From: Bacteroidales bacterium
GTDB taxonomy: Bacteria > Bacteroidota > Bacteroidia > Bacteroidales > G3-4614
DNA length: 64,000 bases
Assembly: GCA_015061035.1 (NCBI GenBank)
Contig: SUXK01000002.1
Coordinates: 1 to 64,000 of the forward strand
Reading direction: 5' to 3'
The notes beneath the pieces are model-generated. The model did no database searches and was not told where the DNA came from. It saw only the letters and a program-made list of their open reading frames with translations. Below, piece after piece: positions 39,780 through 50,757 of this stretch. Numbering within the stretch: position 1 is the stretch's first letter; the number at the start of each line of letters is the position of its first letter. The translations under genes were made by a program, and so were the position numbers.

Positions 39780-40319
39780 TTAGAGAGTCTTTATACTTTT
39801 CTTGAGTTTAAAATAGTTAAATAACTCAGATACTCCATAAAGTAACAATATTACACCTATTAAAATCAACAACATATTTGTAATGTTATTAAAATATACT
39901 ACTGTTATAACTCCGGTTGCAAGAACGGCAAAGGGAGTTATAAGCATCCAATAACTTTTTGTTTGTATGCTATATTTAAAAACTCCTATTATTTGTATAA
40001 CACCTGCAAATAGTAAAACTATTCCTACAAATAGCGTGAACAAAGATACAAATCTTGCCGGATATAGGAGCATTATCAATCCTAACACAGCAGATCCTAA
40101 ACTTACAAGAACTGTTGTTTTTGATTTTTTCTTTTCCTCTTCTGTTTTTGCAAATAAAAATGCGAATAATGCAATTATCGTAGGTAATATAATAATTGCT
40201 CCTATCACTGATATTATTAGAGAGTTTACTTTGTCGGGCCAAATTACCATTATGGTTCCAATTAAGATTGCAACAATACTGCGTATTATTGTTGAAGTGG
40301 GAGTATAAATTTGTTTCAT
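39780..40319 (-). CDS. DUF308/HdeD-like membrane protein
   Basis: 179 aa with six hydrophobic segments in repeated pairs. Confidence 0.75.
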   Translation of the reverse strand: MKQIYTPTSTIIRSIVAILIGTIMVIWPDKVNSLIISVIGAIIILPTIIALFAFLFAKTEEEKKKSKTTVLVSLGSAVLGLIMLLYPARFVSLFTLFVGIVLLFAGVIQIIGVFKYSIQTKSYWMLITPFAVLATGVITVVYFNNITNMLLILIGVILLLYGVSELFNYFKLKKSIKTL

Positions 40320-40411
40320 ATTTTTGTTATTTTATTTACTTTGCAAACATAATAATTTTTAATAAATTAATATCTAAATTCTACTATTAAACATTAAATA
40401 TTTTTTATTTG

Positions 40412-40443
40412 TTTGTATTAAAGAGTTTGTTTTTTTACTTTTG
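40412..40443 (+). promoter_or_regulatory. Housekeeping promoter for the lipid kinase gene
   Basis: TTTG (40412-40415), N20, TACTTTTG (40436-40443). Confidence 0.6.
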
Positions 40444-40463
40444 CTTAATCATATTTATGTATT

Positions 40464-41426
40464 ATGTCCGAGAAAAAGATATTTGCTATAATCAACCCCA
40501 TATCAGGCACTTCAAAGAAAGATAATCTTGATAAAAAGATTATGAAGATACTATCTGGCAATGAGGTTACTATTGATATTGCATATACTGAATACTCAGG
40601 ACACGCTACCCTATTAGCAAAAGAGGCTGTTGATAAAGGATACAATATTGTTTTAGCTGTTGGAGGAGATGGCACTTGTAATGAGATTGCTAAAGCACTT
40701 GTATATTCGAGAACCGCTTTGGCTATTATACCTACTGGTTCTGGTAATGGATTGGCAAGACATTTGGGTATTCCTATGGGTGTTACTGCGGCTTTGAGAG
40801 CATTAAAAAATTCGCATATGGTAAAGGCGGATTTTTGTACTGCAAACGATATTCCGTTTTTTGTTACTTGCGGTTTTGGATTTGATGCTCAAATAAGCGA
40901 GAAATTTGCGAAATCAAGGACCAGAGGCAGTTTGACATATTTTATAAATAGTTTAGAAGAGTATTTCAGATATACCAACGAAGAGTATATTATTGATACT
41001 CCTACTTCGCATAGTAAAGAACAGGCTTTTATTATTGCTTGTGGCAATGTATCGCAATATGGCAACAATGCTTTTATTGCTCCATACGCCTCTTTAAGAG
41101 ACGGATTAATTGATATTACTATAATTAATCACATTAACTTCTTTGAGGTTCTACCTACTGCTGTTCAACTATTTACTAAAACACTTAATATAAATCCTGC
41201 TGTAAAATCTTTTTCAACATCTGAACTTACTATTACAAGACCTAAAGCGGGTATTATGCATATTGATGGGGAGCCTATTTATATGCCAGAAAAAGTTGAT
41301 ATAAAATGCCATAAACGAAACCTAAGAATTATGGTTCCTGATATTCAAGCAGCAAATGAGTTTGAGGCAACACTACTAAATATGCTATCTACTGTATTTG
41401 GTATTAAGATTCCTAAAAAGATATAA
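40464..41426 (+). CDS. YegS/DagK-type diacylglycerol/lipid kinase
   Basis: FAIINPISGTSKK; VGGDGTCNEIAKAL; PTGSGNGLARHLGIP. Confidence 0.93.
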   Translation: MSEKKIFAIINPISGTSKKDNLDKKIMKILSGNEVTIDIAYTEYSGHATLLAKEAVDKGYNIVLAVGGDGTCNEIAKALVYSRTALAIIPTGSGNGLARHLGIPMGVTAALRALKNSHMVKADFCTANDIPFFVTCGFGFDAQISEKFAKSRTRGSLTYFINSLEEYFRYTNEEYIIDTPTSHSKEQAFIIACGNVSQYGNNAFIAPYASLRDGLIDITIINHINFFEVLPTAVQLFTKTLNINPAVKSFSTSELTITRPKAGIMHIDGEPIYMPEKVDIKCHKRNLRIMVPDIQAANEFEATLLNMLSTVFGIKIPKKI

Positions 41427-41458
41427 CCCAATTGATTATACTCAACTGGGTTATATCT
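41423..41458. terminator. Bidirectional terminator
   Basis: ATATAACCCAATTGATTATACTCAACTGGGTTATAT between convergent genes. Confidence 0.75.
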
Positions 41459-41487
41459 TATACATGGTTAATAAATTTAGATATTAC

Positions 41488-42810
41488 TTATCCCTTTGTT
41501 TTCTTTGATTGTTTTATATACAATCCGTATGCCAATACTACGGCAAAGCATATAACGGCAACATAGAATGATGAACGAACTGCTGCTTCCTCAAAACTAT
41601 ATGTTGAAGAGAGTAATCCGTTTAACCATCCATTATCAATAAACATTCCCATAATGGGTGTTATTACCGCTCCTCCTAATATTGCCATAATTAGTCCTGC
41701 TGCTCCAAGTTTTACCTCGTCACCCATACCGTATAGAGATATTCCGTATATAGTTGGGAACATTAATGACATACATCCTGATATTGCTATCAATGTCCAT
41801 ATTGAGATATTAGCAGGGAGATATATTGTTCCTAAACATGCCACAATACCTGCTATTGCAAATATTGAGAGCATTACTGCAGGATTAAATTTGCGCATTA
41901 GAGCTGTACATACCCAACGACAAACAATAAACAATATGATTGCATATAGGTAGTATTGCGCTGCTGTGGCTTCGTTCATACCCTCTCCGAATACTGTCAT
42001 TGCATATTTAACTGTCCATGTCCACACTGTTATTTGTAGTCCTACATAGAAGAATTGGGCAACAACACCCCAATAGTATCGAGGCATACTTAATAGTTTC
42101 TTAAATGATTCTGATATATTCAAATCTCCATCATCAACTTTATTTTCAGGACGGCGGAAGTTATAGAAGAATATCCAAATAGTTAGTGCTATGATTACAA
42201 GACTTACGTATGGTACACACACCCACAATAACTCATTGTTTTGTATAGCATCTAATTGTGTTGAATCCATTTGGACTCTATCTTCGTATGTTGCAGGATT
42301 AAGATTTGCAAGTATAAGATATTTTGCCAAGAATATTCCTGTTAACGACCCCAGAGGGTTGAATGCTTGTGCAAAGTTTAAACGTTGTATTGAGGTCTCT
42401 TTTGCTCCAAGTGATATTACGTATGGATTACATGTTGTCTCTAATACTGATAATCCGCATGCCAATACAAAAATTGAGACAAGGAACATATCGTAACTTT
42501 GTATTATAGCAGATGGAATGTATCCTAATGCACCCACCATGTATAGTCCTAATCCCACTAATACTCCTACTCTATAAGAGAATTTTTTGATGATTATTGC
42601 GGCTGGTATTGCTAAAACTGCGTATGCTCCATAGAATGCTATTTGTACAAACGATGAATCAACAGCAGACATCATAAATATTTTACCAAATGCAGGAACA
42701 AGGTTATCTGTCATATTATTGAGTAATCCCCATAATACGAAACACGACACCAACATAATAAATGGTACTAATACCGATTTCTCTACTACTTTTATTTTAT
42801 CCTTTGTCAT
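41488..42810 (-). CDS. fucP: L-fucose:H+ symporter (MFS)
   Basis: 440 aa; FVLWGLLNNMTDNLVPAFGKIFMMSA; ETTCNPYVISLG; in an operon with fucose genes. Confidence 0.92.
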   Translation of the reverse strand: MTKDKIKVVEKSVLVPFIMLVSCFVLWGLLNNMTDNLVPAFGKIFMMSAVDSSFVQIAFYGAYAVLAIPAAIIIKKFSYRVGVLVGLGLYMVGALGYIPSAIIQSYDMFLVSIFVLACGLSVLETTCNPYVISLGAKETSIQRLNFAQAFNPLGSLTGIFLAKYLILANLNPATYEDRVQMDSTQLDAIQNNELLWVCVPYVSLVIIALTIWIFFYNFRRPENKVDDGDLNISESFKKLLSMPRYYWGVVAQFFYVGLQITVWTWTVKYAMTVFGEGMNEATAAQYYLYAIILFIVCRWVCTALMRKFNPAVMLSIFAIAGIVACLGTIYLPANISIWTLIAISGCMSLMFPTIYGISLYGMGDEVKLGAAGLIMAILGGAVITPIMGMFIDNGWLNGLLSSTYSFEEAAVRSSFYVAVICFAVVLAYGLYIKQSKKTKG

Positions 42811-42835
42811 TATATTAGATTTTAATTAATTAAAA

Positions 42836-44239
42836 TTAGGGCATAAAGGTTTTTAGTTCCATTCCCTTACCCTTTAACATAAGAGGATTATCTTTTGATA
42901 ACTCTCCTGCCCACTCGGCTTGAACTTTAATATTACCAATTGCTGTTGCCTCAACAGGGCCTGCTACTACTTTGCACCCTGTCTTTTGGGCTGTTAGTTT
43001 ATTCAGCAATCCGTTTTGAGAGCCACCTCCAACAATATAAATTGTTTTTATTTTGCGACCTACTGAAAGTTCTAACTCTTGTTTTACCTTTGCATACTCA
43101 GTTGCCAACGATTGGCAAACTAATCGCATATAGTCTCCTTGTGTTTGTGGAACTGCCTGGTTTGTCTCTTTACAATAGTTATCAATTGCCTCTTTCATAC
43201 TACGGGGCGCAGTAAAACGGCTATCGGTAACAGGAATTACACTTGTGCATTGAGAGTTCTCTCCTTCAACAACCATACGTGAATAATCACAATCAATACC
43301 TTGCGCAGTCCACTCTTTTACGAGTGATTGCAACAACCACAAACCTGTAATGTTTTTAAGTATACGTATATCGCCAGATACTGCTCCTTCGTTTGTAAAG
43401 TCTGATGCTAATACCTCAGGTGTTTGTAATGGTGTAGGTGTCACCATTCCCATTAACGACCATGTTCCTGAACTGATAAATGCCCATTCATCATCTTCGG
43501 CTGATATGGCAGCAAGTGCCGATGCTGTATCATGCGAGCCAACTGCTACTACTGTTGCATTTCCTCCTAACTCCTCTTGCATTGCGGGTGTTAAACTGCC
43601 TATTGGTGTACCTGGATATACAATCTCTTGCATTAATGTTTTGGGTAATGATAGTGTTTCAAAGATTGTATCATCCCACTTACGTGTAAGAGAGTTTAAC
43701 ATTTGTGAGGTTGATGATATAGTATATTCATTTACCGCTTTACCTGTTAGGAAATATGCAAAGAGGTCAGGCATAAAGAGCAGTTTGTTAGCATTTTTCA
43801 CCGCTTCATCACCTTCTAATACAGCACTATACAATTGAAACACGGTATTTATCTCCATAAACTGATTTCCAGCCAATGAGAAGAATTTCTCTTTTGGTAG
43901 TTTTTGGAATGCCTTTTCAAGTATTCCTTGCGTGCGAGAGTCGCGATAACATACCGGATTTGATATAAGGCGTCCGTTCTTATCAAGAAGTCCGTAATCT
44001 ACACCCCATGTATCTATTCCTATACTCTTTATCTCAGAGCCATATTTTGCAAATGCTTTTTTAAGACCTATTTTTATCTCTTCATATAGCGAAAGAAAAT
44101 CCCAATATACTCTTCCGCCTAAGTTTATTTGTCGGTTAGGGAAACGATGTATTTCATCAAGTGTTAACTCTCCATTGTTAAGACACCCAACTATTACTCT
44201 TCCGCTTCCTGCCCCAAAATCGGCTGCTACGTAATACAT
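42836..44239 (-). CDS. fucK: FGGY sugar kinase (L-fuculokinase by context, rhamnulokinase-like sequence)
   Basis: ADFGAGSGRVIVGCL; IDTWGVDYGLLDKNG; IVGGGSQNGLLNKLTA. Confidence 0.85.
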   Translation of the reverse strand: MYYVAADFGAGSGRVIVGCLNNGELTLDEIHRFPNRQINLGGRVYWDFLSLYEEIKIGLKKAFAKYGSEIKSIGIDTWGVDYGLLDKNGRLISNPVCYRDSRTQGILEKAFQKLPKEKFFSLAGNQFMEINTVFQLYSAVLEGDEAVKNANKLLFMPDLFAYFLTGKAVNEYTISSTSQMLNSLTRKWDDTIFETLSLPKTLMQEIVYPGTPIGSLTPAMQEELGGNATVVAVGSHDTASALAAISAEDDEWAFISSGTWSLMGMVTPTPLQTPEVLASDFTNEGAVSGDIRILKNITGLWLLQSLVKEWTAQGIDCDYSRMVVEGENSQCTSVIPVTDSRFTAPRSMKEAIDNYCKETNQAVPQTQGDYMRLVCQSLATEYAKVKQELELSVGRKIKTIYIVGGGSQNGLLNKLTAQKTGCKVVAGPVEATAIGNIKVQAEWAGELSKDNPLMLKGKGMELKTFMP

Positions 44240-44299
44240 AATGTTCTACACAAGACGGAGAGAAGGTTAAACCCTCTCCCCTACTTTTTTTTGATTTTT

Positions 44300-44944
44300 T
44301 TAATCTGTAATTTTCCCTAATACGTATTTATCAAGATCTTTTATCTCTTGCTCTGTCAATACGGTGTAGTTCATTCCTGATTGAACGATTATACGACAAG
44401 CCATCTCAAAGAACATTGCTTTCTCAAATGCTGCATTGAAGTCTTTACCGCATACTACTTGTCCGTGATTTGTTAACAGACATGAGTCATGATCTTTCAA
44501 TGCCTCTACAACTGCTTGTGCCAACTCAGGAGAGCCAGGGCGGAAATATGGTATTACAGGTATCTCTTTTCCTACATGACATGGTACTTCGGCTGTAACA
44601 TTAAAGTTTGTAGGTTTGTTCTTCATACATGCCACAGTTGTTGCATACTCTGATTGAAAGTGCAATACTACATTTGCATCGGGGCGGTTACGCAATACTC
44701 CTAAATGAAATCCATTCTCCATTGAGGGTTTTATTCCGTTTAGTGATGTTCCGTCAGCAAGATTCAATACAGCAATTTTCTCTTTTTGTATTGTAGGCAA
44801 CCATGAGCCTGTTCCCGAAATCATAACTTTGTCGCCTATACGCCACGACATATTACCGCTACTGCATAACATTAAATGTTCGTTACCTGCTCTGTGTGCG
44901 GCTTTCATAAACTCTTGATAGAGTGCATCCATTATATTTTCCAT
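44300..44944 (-). CDS. fucA: Class II aldolase (L-fuculose-phosphate aldolase)
   Basis: CSSGNMSWRIGDKVMISGTGSW; SCLLTNHGQVVCGKD. Confidence 0.85.
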   Translation of the reverse strand: MENIMDALYQEFMKAAHRAGNEHLMLCSSGNMSWRIGDKVMISGTGSWLPTIQKEKIAVLNLADGTSLNGIKPSMENGFHLGVLRNRPDANVVLHFQSEYATTVACMKNKPTNFNVTAEVPCHVGKEIPVIPYFRPGSPELAQAVVEALKDHDSCLLTNHGQVVCGKDFNAAFEKAMFFEMACRIIVQSGMNYTVLTEQEIKDLDKYVLGKITD

Positions 44945-46098
44945 TATAGTATCTTCTTATATAGTTCTTTTATTGTTGCTTCGTCTATATCACGAGGGTT
45001 ACCAGGTGTACATACATCGGCTATTGCTGATGCTGCCAATGCGTCAATATCTTTTTCTGTTATACCCAACTCTGTTAGTGTTTGAGGTATTCCTACTTTT
45101 ATTGACAAGGCTTTTACTGCTTCTACTGCTGCATCAGCCGCTTCATCAATTGTCATACCATCTTTATACACCTTCATTGCTTTGGCAATCTCAACATATT
45201 TCTCTTTTGCTGCAGGTTTGTTATACTCCATTATTGTGGGTAACAACACTGCATTTGCAACTCCATGAGGTATATCAAAGATTGCTCCCATTGGGTGAGC
45301 CATTCCGTGTACTACTCCAAGACCTACATTTGAGAATGCCATTCCTGCTACGTATTGACCAAGAGCCATTGCCTCACGTGCTTTTGCATTGGTTGGCTCT
45401 TCAACGGCAACAGGAAGATACTCTGCAATAATTTCAATTGCTTTAATCTCAAACATATCACTTAACTCCCATGCACCTTTAGTTATTAATCCCTCAATAG
45501 CATGTGTCAGAGCATCCATTCCAGTTGCAGCAGTTAATCCTTTGGGTAATGAGTACATCAACTCAGCATCAATTACAGCAACCAATGGTATATCGTTGGG
45601 ATCGACACATACCATTTTCTTTTTATTCTCTTCATCGGTAATAACATAGTTAATTGTTACCTCTGCTGCTGTTCCTGCTGTTGTAGGTACTGCAATAATG
45701 GGAACTGAGCGTTTTTTTGTTGGAGCAACACCCTCTAATGATACCACATCAGAGAACTCGGGGTTATTGGTTATGATACCTATTGCTTTTGCAGTATCAA
45801 TTGATGAGCCTCCTCCTATTGCAAGAATAAAGTCTGCTCCTGATTCTGCATATGCTTTTAATCCGCTCTTAACGTTTGCAACTGTTGGGTTTGGCTTTAC
45901 CTCATCGAATATTTCAAAAGGAACTCCTGCCTTGTCCAATACTTCAGACACTTTTGCTACTACTCCGAATTTTACCAAACTGCTATCAGTTACTATCAAG
46001 GCTTTTTTTAACCCCTTACGAGCAACCTCTTCTGCTATTGCTTCGCGCGAGCCTGCTCCAAAATAAGATGTTTCGTTTAAAACAAATCTTCTTGTCAT
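44944..46098 (-). CDS. fucO: Iron-dependent alcohol dehydrogenase (lactaldehyde reductase)
   Basis: GGGSSIDTAKAIGII; VHGMAHPMGAIFDIPHGVANAVLLP. Confidence 0.9.
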   Translation of the reverse strand: MTRRFVLNETSYFGAGSREAIAEEVARKGLKKALIVTDSSLVKFGVVAKVSEVLDKAGVPFEIFDEVKPNPTVANVKSGLKAYAESGADFILAIGGGSSIDTAKAIGIITNNPEFSDVVSLEGVAPTKKRSVPIIAVPTTAGTAAEVTINYVITDEENKKKMVCVDPNDIPLVAVIDAELMYSLPKGLTAATGMDALTHAIEGLITKGAWELSDMFEIKAIEIIAEYLPVAVEEPTNAKAREAMALGQYVAGMAFSNVGLGVVHGMAHPMGAIFDIPHGVANAVLLPTIMEYNKPAAKEKYVEIAKAMKVYKDGMTIDEAADAAVEAVKALSIKVGIPQTLTELGITEKDIDALAASAIADVCTPGNPRDIDEATIKELYKKIL

Positions 46099-46115
46099 GA
46101 TATATCTTTTTAAGG

Positions 46116-46141
46116 GAGTGTGTCAAGCGCTTGACACACTC
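46116..46141. promoter_or_regulatory. Perfect 26-nt palindrome in fuc operon (LacI-operator-like or stem-loop)
   Basis: GAGTGTGTCAAGCGCTTGACACACTC; core TGTCAAGCGCTTGACA. Confidence 0.55.
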
Positions 46142-46179
46142 TATTTATAGTATGATTTGTTAGAATTGACAAACCGTTA

Positions 46180-47973
46180 TTATTTATACATTGGTCCGTA
46201 TGCTGCACAAGCACGATAGTCTTGTCCCTCTTTATCCATTCCAAATGCGTTCCATGCTGATGGACGGAAGATTTTATCTTCAGGAACGTTGTGCATTGAT
46301 ACAGGGATGCGTAGTATTGAGCATAGTGTTATCAAATCGGCTCCAATGTGACCATAAGAGATTGCTCCGTGGTTTGCACCCCAGTTATTCATAACATCAT
46401 ATGCAGTTTTGAATGCACCCTCGCCTGTGCAACGTGGTGCAAACCATGTACATGGCCAAGTGTAGTCGGTACGTTTCCATAGAATATCTGATACCTCTCC
46501 AGGAAGTTTTACTGTCCATCCCTCAGCAATTTGCAATGTGGGTCCAAGACCTTTTGCCAAGTTCAAACGTATCATTGTTACAGGCATTTGCTCCTCAGTT
46601 ATGAAACGTGAAGAGTAACCTCCTCCTCTAAAGTATCCTAAATCGGCAGGGTTCCAAGTTGTTGCATTTAAGATAGCCTCTTGATCTGCCTCTGTTACAT
46701 TCCACCACTCTTTCATTACAGGATTACCCTCTTCATCTTTTGCCATTCCACATGCGTCAAGACATGCTGCTCCAGAGTTGATAAGGTGAATTATTCCGTC
46801 TGAATCTTTTGCTTTGCCTTCAACGTCATATCCTGTTGCTTTTTTGATTGCTTCGGGACTCCAATATGTACGAACGTCAGCAAATATCTGGGCACGGTTG
46901 GTAAGAAGTTTCATAAACAACATTCCTATTCCGTTTAATACATCGTTCTCGGTTGCCAAAATATATGGCTCGCGCGCTCCGTCCCAGTCGAATGAAGTAT
47001 TCAATAGCGCCTCAGGGAAGTCGCAGTTTGGATAGAAGTCGGTCCATTGACGTTGTCCTTGAAATCCTGCTGCTATTGCATTGTGTCCAACTTTCTCCTC
47101 TTCGCATCCTTCAGGGAGGTTTTGATTTCCGTTCATCAAGTCTTTGATGATTACCATCATCTTAACCACAAACTCCCAATCTGCATCTTTCTCTTCGCGT
47201 GTTTTTTGAAGGCTCTCTGGGTTTTTATCAAAGCCCTCTTTACATTTTGCTTTAGTCCAAGCAAGTGCTTTTTCGTACTCTTCTTTGTTGTAAATACCAC
47301 GTTCCATTCGGCGAATTACCTCAACCTCATCAACGCTCTCTACACGCATTCCAAGATACTCTTCAATAAAGGCTGGATCAATTATTGAGCCACCAATACC
47401 CATACATATTGAACCAATTTGCAGATATGATTTACCACGCATTGATGCTGCTGCAACTGCTGCACGACCAAAACGTAATAGTTTCTCTTTTACATCTGCA
47501 GGTATCTCTGTATCATCGGCATTTTGAACATCGTGTCCATAAATTCCAAATGCAGGACGGCCTTTTTGTGTATGTGTTGCCAATACTGATGCAAGATATA
47601 CTGCACCCGGACGCTCTGTTCCATTAAATCCCCATACACCTTTTATTGTTAAGGGATCCATATCCATAGTTTCTGCACCATAGCACCAGCATGGTGTTAC
47701 TGTAAGTGTTATCTCTACTCCTGCTTTTTTAAATTTCTCAGCACAAGCAGCAGCCTCTCCAACACGACCTATTGTTGTATCTGCTATTACAACTTTAACA
47801 GGTTCTCCGTTGCTGTAACGCAAATTCTCTTCGAACAACTTGGCTGCTGATTTTGCCATGTTCATAGTTTGCTCCTCGAGGGATTCTCTCACTTTCAACT
47901 CTCCTCTACGTCCGTCAATAGTGGGGCGGATACCAATTACAGGATAATCTCCTACTAATCTGTTCTTTGCCAT
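46180..47973 (-). CDS. fucI: L-fucose isomerase
   Basis: 597 aa; [43 protein letters not shown]-terminal [12 protein letters not shown]. Confidence 0.96.
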   Translation of the reverse strand: MAKNRLVGDYPVIGIRPTIDGRRGELKVRESLEEQTMNMAKSAAKLFEENLRYSNGEPVKVVIADTTIGRVGEAAACAEKFKKAGVEITLTVTPCWCYGAETMDMDPLTIKGVWGFNGTERPGAVYLASVLATHTQKGRPAFGIYGHDVQNADDTEIPADVKEKLLRFGRAAVAAASMRGKSYLQIGSICMGIGGSIIDPAFIEEYLGMRVESVDEVEVIRRMERGIYNKEEYEKALAWTKAKCKEGFDKNPESLQKTREEKDADWEFVVKMMVIIKDLMNGNQNLPEGCEEEKVGHNAIAAGFQGQRQWTDFYPNCDFPEALLNTSFDWDGAREPYILATENDVLNGIGMLFMKLLTNRAQIFADVRTYWSPEAIKKATGYDVEGKAKDSDGIIHLINSGAACLDACGMAKDEEGNPVMKEWWNVTEADQEAILNATTWNPADLGYFRGGGYSSRFITEEQMPVTMIRLNLAKGLGPTLQIAEGWTVKLPGEVSDILWKRTDYTWPCTWFAPRCTGEGAFKTAYDVMNNWGANHGAISYGHIGADLITLCSILRIPVSMHNVPEDKIFRPSAWNAFGMDKEGQDYRACAAYGPMYK

Positions 47974-48115
47974 AAGTTAATATTTTGTAGTTAATGTTTC
48001 TCTTTTTTATGGATAAATTATACCCACATTAATCTGTGTAAAATTAATACAGAGTTTATTAAAATGCAATCATTCTTTGCTAAAAAATTTGTATCTTCGC
48101 ATTATAAATAATTTT

Positions 48116-49780
48116 ATGATGAAAAACTACTTTTTGAGGGTTTTGTGTTTAATGCTTTTGACCTCTGTTTTTTTAATAAAAAGTAATGCTCAAAATCCTA
48201 AAAACGAGATACGTGCTATATGGCTAACAACCAACTATGGTTTGGATTGGCCCAAAAATCAAGCAACATCGTTAGAGGGTTGCGAAAAACAGAAAAGGGA
48301 TTTATGCAAAATTTTAGATATGGTGCAAGAATTAAATATGAACACCGTATTCTTTCAGGCTCGTTTAAGGAGCGACGTTTTGTATGAGTCGGATATTGAA
48401 CCATATAGTGCTATAATGACTGGTACTCGTGGTAAAAAGCCTTTATATGATCCTCTTGCTTTTGCTATTGAAGAGTGCCACAAAAGAGGATTGCAATGCC
48501 ACGCATGGGTTGTGTGTATGAACATTGGCAGCGACAAGGCCATTAAGATGCAAGGGAATAAGGCGTTACCTAAACGCAAACCTGAGATATGTACAAAGTA
48601 TAACGGAGAGTGGTATCTTAACCCAGGAGAGCCTGAGACCTGTTTTTACCTGATAGACATTGTTAGCGAGATTGCCAAGAGATATAGTGTTGATGGAATT
48701 CATCTTGACTATATAAGATACCCCGACAGGGCTCACGATTTCCCCGATTCTAAAACATTCAAGAACTATGCTAAGAAGGGAGAGAGTTTAAAGGAGTGGA
48801 GAATAAACAATATCAACAGCATTGTTTACTCAATATATGATGCAGTAAAAAAGATAAACCCAGAAGTTATGGTTAGCAGTGCAGTATTGGGTAAACGCGA
48901 TAATCACAAATATTTCTCTTCGATGGGCTGGAGCGGTATGGAGGCAGCATATCAGGATGTTGCTGCATGGTTAAGAGCAGGCAAGCAAGATTTTGTTGCA
49001 CCTATGATGTACTACCCTGATGTGTCGTTTTTCCCCTTTGTAAAAGATTGGGTAAGAAACAGTAATGGCTACCCTATTGTTGCAGGATTGGGAGTTTATC
49101 GTTTGGATAAGAGCAGTGGCAATTGGAGTTTGCGTGACTTTATGCCTCAAATATATGTCAGCAGAGATATGGGTATTGCTGGAAGTTCGTTTTACAGAAC
49201 TTTGCAACTTGAAGATAATCTAAAAGGTGTAACCGCTACCCTAAAAGGAGATACCTATAATACCCCTGCCCTATTTCCTGCACTGAAGAATTATAAAAAG
49301 GGTTGCGATGTTCTGCCCTACGATTTAAAGATTGCTGTTGCAGAAGATGGCTCCAAAACAATATCATGGAAGTGTGAGGGTGATGCCAAATACTACACCA
49401 TATATGCGTCAGATAGTTACCCTGTTGATACCAATTTGGCAGAGAATATTATTGAGGCCCGACACACCGAAAAGAGTTACAAGGATTACTCTACCGGATT
49501 ATACTATGCTGTAACTGCCACTAATGGCTACTACCACGAGAGTGAAGCTGCACAACAATATCATCCCCCTTTGCATTTTTTTGAGGGAGAAAAGATTGTA
49601 ATTCCAGCAGATAGAGTAAATTTGTGCAAAAGTGTAAGCATATTGTCGCCCAATTCGGGATATGTATATTATGGCAAAGGCAAAGAACACAACAATATAC
49701 CCAACCTTGAAAGAGGCATATATACATTAGAGATTGTGTATAGCGACAATGTTGTTACTTATCCGCTAATTATTAACTAA
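48116..49780 (+). CDS. GHL10 (GH10-like) family secreted glycoside hydrolase
   Basis: Signal peptide; EIRAIWLTTNYGLDWPKN; MNTVFFQARLRSDVLYESDIEPYS; GIHLDYIRYP. Start at ATG; the track start is a non-ATG codon. Confidence 0.9.
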   Translation: MMKNYFLRVLCLMLLTSVFLIKSNAQNPKNEIRAIWLTTNYGLDWPKNQATSLEGCEKQKRDLCKILDMVQELNMNTVFFQARLRSDVLYESDIEPYSAIMTGTRGKKPLYDPLAFAIEECHKRGLQCHAWVVCMNIGSDKAIKMQGNKALPKRKPEICTKYNGEWYLNPGEPETCFYLIDIVSEIAKRYSVDGIHLDYIRYPDRAHDFPDSKTFKNYAKKGESLKEWRINNINSIVYSIYDAVKKINPEVMVSSAVLGKRDNHKYFSSMGWSGMEAAYQDVAAWLRAGKQDFVAPMMYYPDVSFFPFVKDWVRNSNGYPIVAGLGVYRLDKSSGNWSLRDFMPQIYVSRDMGIAGSSFYRTLQLEDNLKGVTATLKGDTYNTPALFPALKNYKKGCDVLPYDLKIAVAEDGSKTISWKCEGDAKYYTIYASDSYPVDTNLAENIIEARHTEKSYKDYSTGLYYAVTATNGYYHESEAAQQYHPPLHFFEGEKIVIPADRVNLCKSVSILSPNSGYVYYGKGKEHNNIPNLERGIYTLEIVYSDNVVTYPLIIN

Positions 49781-49791
49781 AACATAAAACT

Positions 49792-50757
49792 ATGAAACCA
49801 TTAAAGTTTGAAGACATTCTTAAACCCGTAATCTGGGGTGGTAACGAGATTTGTAAATTCAAAGATGTTTCTCCTAAATTAGAGGGCATTGGCGAGAGTT
49901 GGGAGATTTCTCAAGTTGAGGGAAACGTTTCGGTTGTTGCCGATGGCGAGTACAAAGGTACTACCCTGACTGAGGTTATGGAGAAAGAGGGCGTTGCTCT
50001 TTTGGGTAAACATGTTGTTGAACGCTTTGGTAAAGATTTTCCTTTGCTAATTAAATTTATTGATGCAAGAGATTATCTTTCAATACAAGTTCACCCCGAT
50101 GATACTCTTGCTAAAGAGCGTCACAACTCATTTGGTAAAACAGAGATGTGGTATGTTATCTCGGCTGCCGAAGGTGCTGGACTATACTCTGGTTTTTCAC
50201 AAGAGATTACACCCGAAGAGTATGTTGAGCGTATAGAGAACAATACTATTACAGATGTTCTTCAATTCCACGAGGTTAAGAGTGGCGATGTATTCTTCTT
50301 ACCTGCAGGACGTGTTCACGCTATTGGTAAAGGAATTTTCATTGCAGAGATTCAACAAAACTCAAATATTACTTACCGTATTTACGACTACAACCGTAAA
50401 GATAAAAATGGTAATGGCAGAGAACTACACACTGAACTTGCAAAGGATGCTATCGACTACAAACTTTATAGCGACCTTAAAACAGAATATACTCCCAAAC
50501 TAAACGAAGGGGTTAAACTTGCAGAGTGCGAATACTTCTCAACAAGTGTATTGGATATTGATGGCGTGGTTGATTACAAATTGAGCGACCGCGACTCATT
50601 CTCAATATTTATCTGTATGGGTGGTAATGCTACTTTAACCGACTGCGAGGGTAACGTTACAACTATGAAACAAGGCGAAACTATCCTTGTTCCTGCAACT
50701 ACTTGTTGCGTTAAGATTGAGGGTAAGGCTAAACTTTTGGAGTGCTTTATTCCTTAG
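49792..50757 (+). CDS. manA: Mannose-6-phosphate isomerase, class I
   Basis: IKFIDARDYLSIQVHPDD; GKTEMWYVI; FFLPAGRVHAIGKGIFIAEIQQNSNITYRIYDY. Confidence 0.95.
   Translation: MKPLKFEDILKPVIWGGNEICKFKDVSPKLEGIGESWEISQVEGNVSVVADGEYKGTTLTEVMEKEGVALLGKHVVERFGKDFPLLIKFIDARDYLSIQVHPDDTLAKERHNSFGKTEMWYVISAAEGAGLYSGFSQEITPEEYVERIENNTITDVLQFHEVKSGDVFFLPAGRVHAIGKGIFIAEIQQNSNITYRIYDYNRKDKNGNGRELHTELAKDAIDYKLYSDLKTEYTPKLNEGVKLAECEYFSTSVLDIDGVVDYKLSDRDSFSIFICMGGNATLTDCEGNVTTMKQGETILVPATTCCVKIEGKAKLLECFIP

Noticed and set aside
43350-43838. 162-aa plus-strand ORF
   Set aside because: Antisense to the FGGY kinase gene.
44973-45431. 152-aa Leu-rich plus-strand ORF
   Set aside because: Antisense to fucO.
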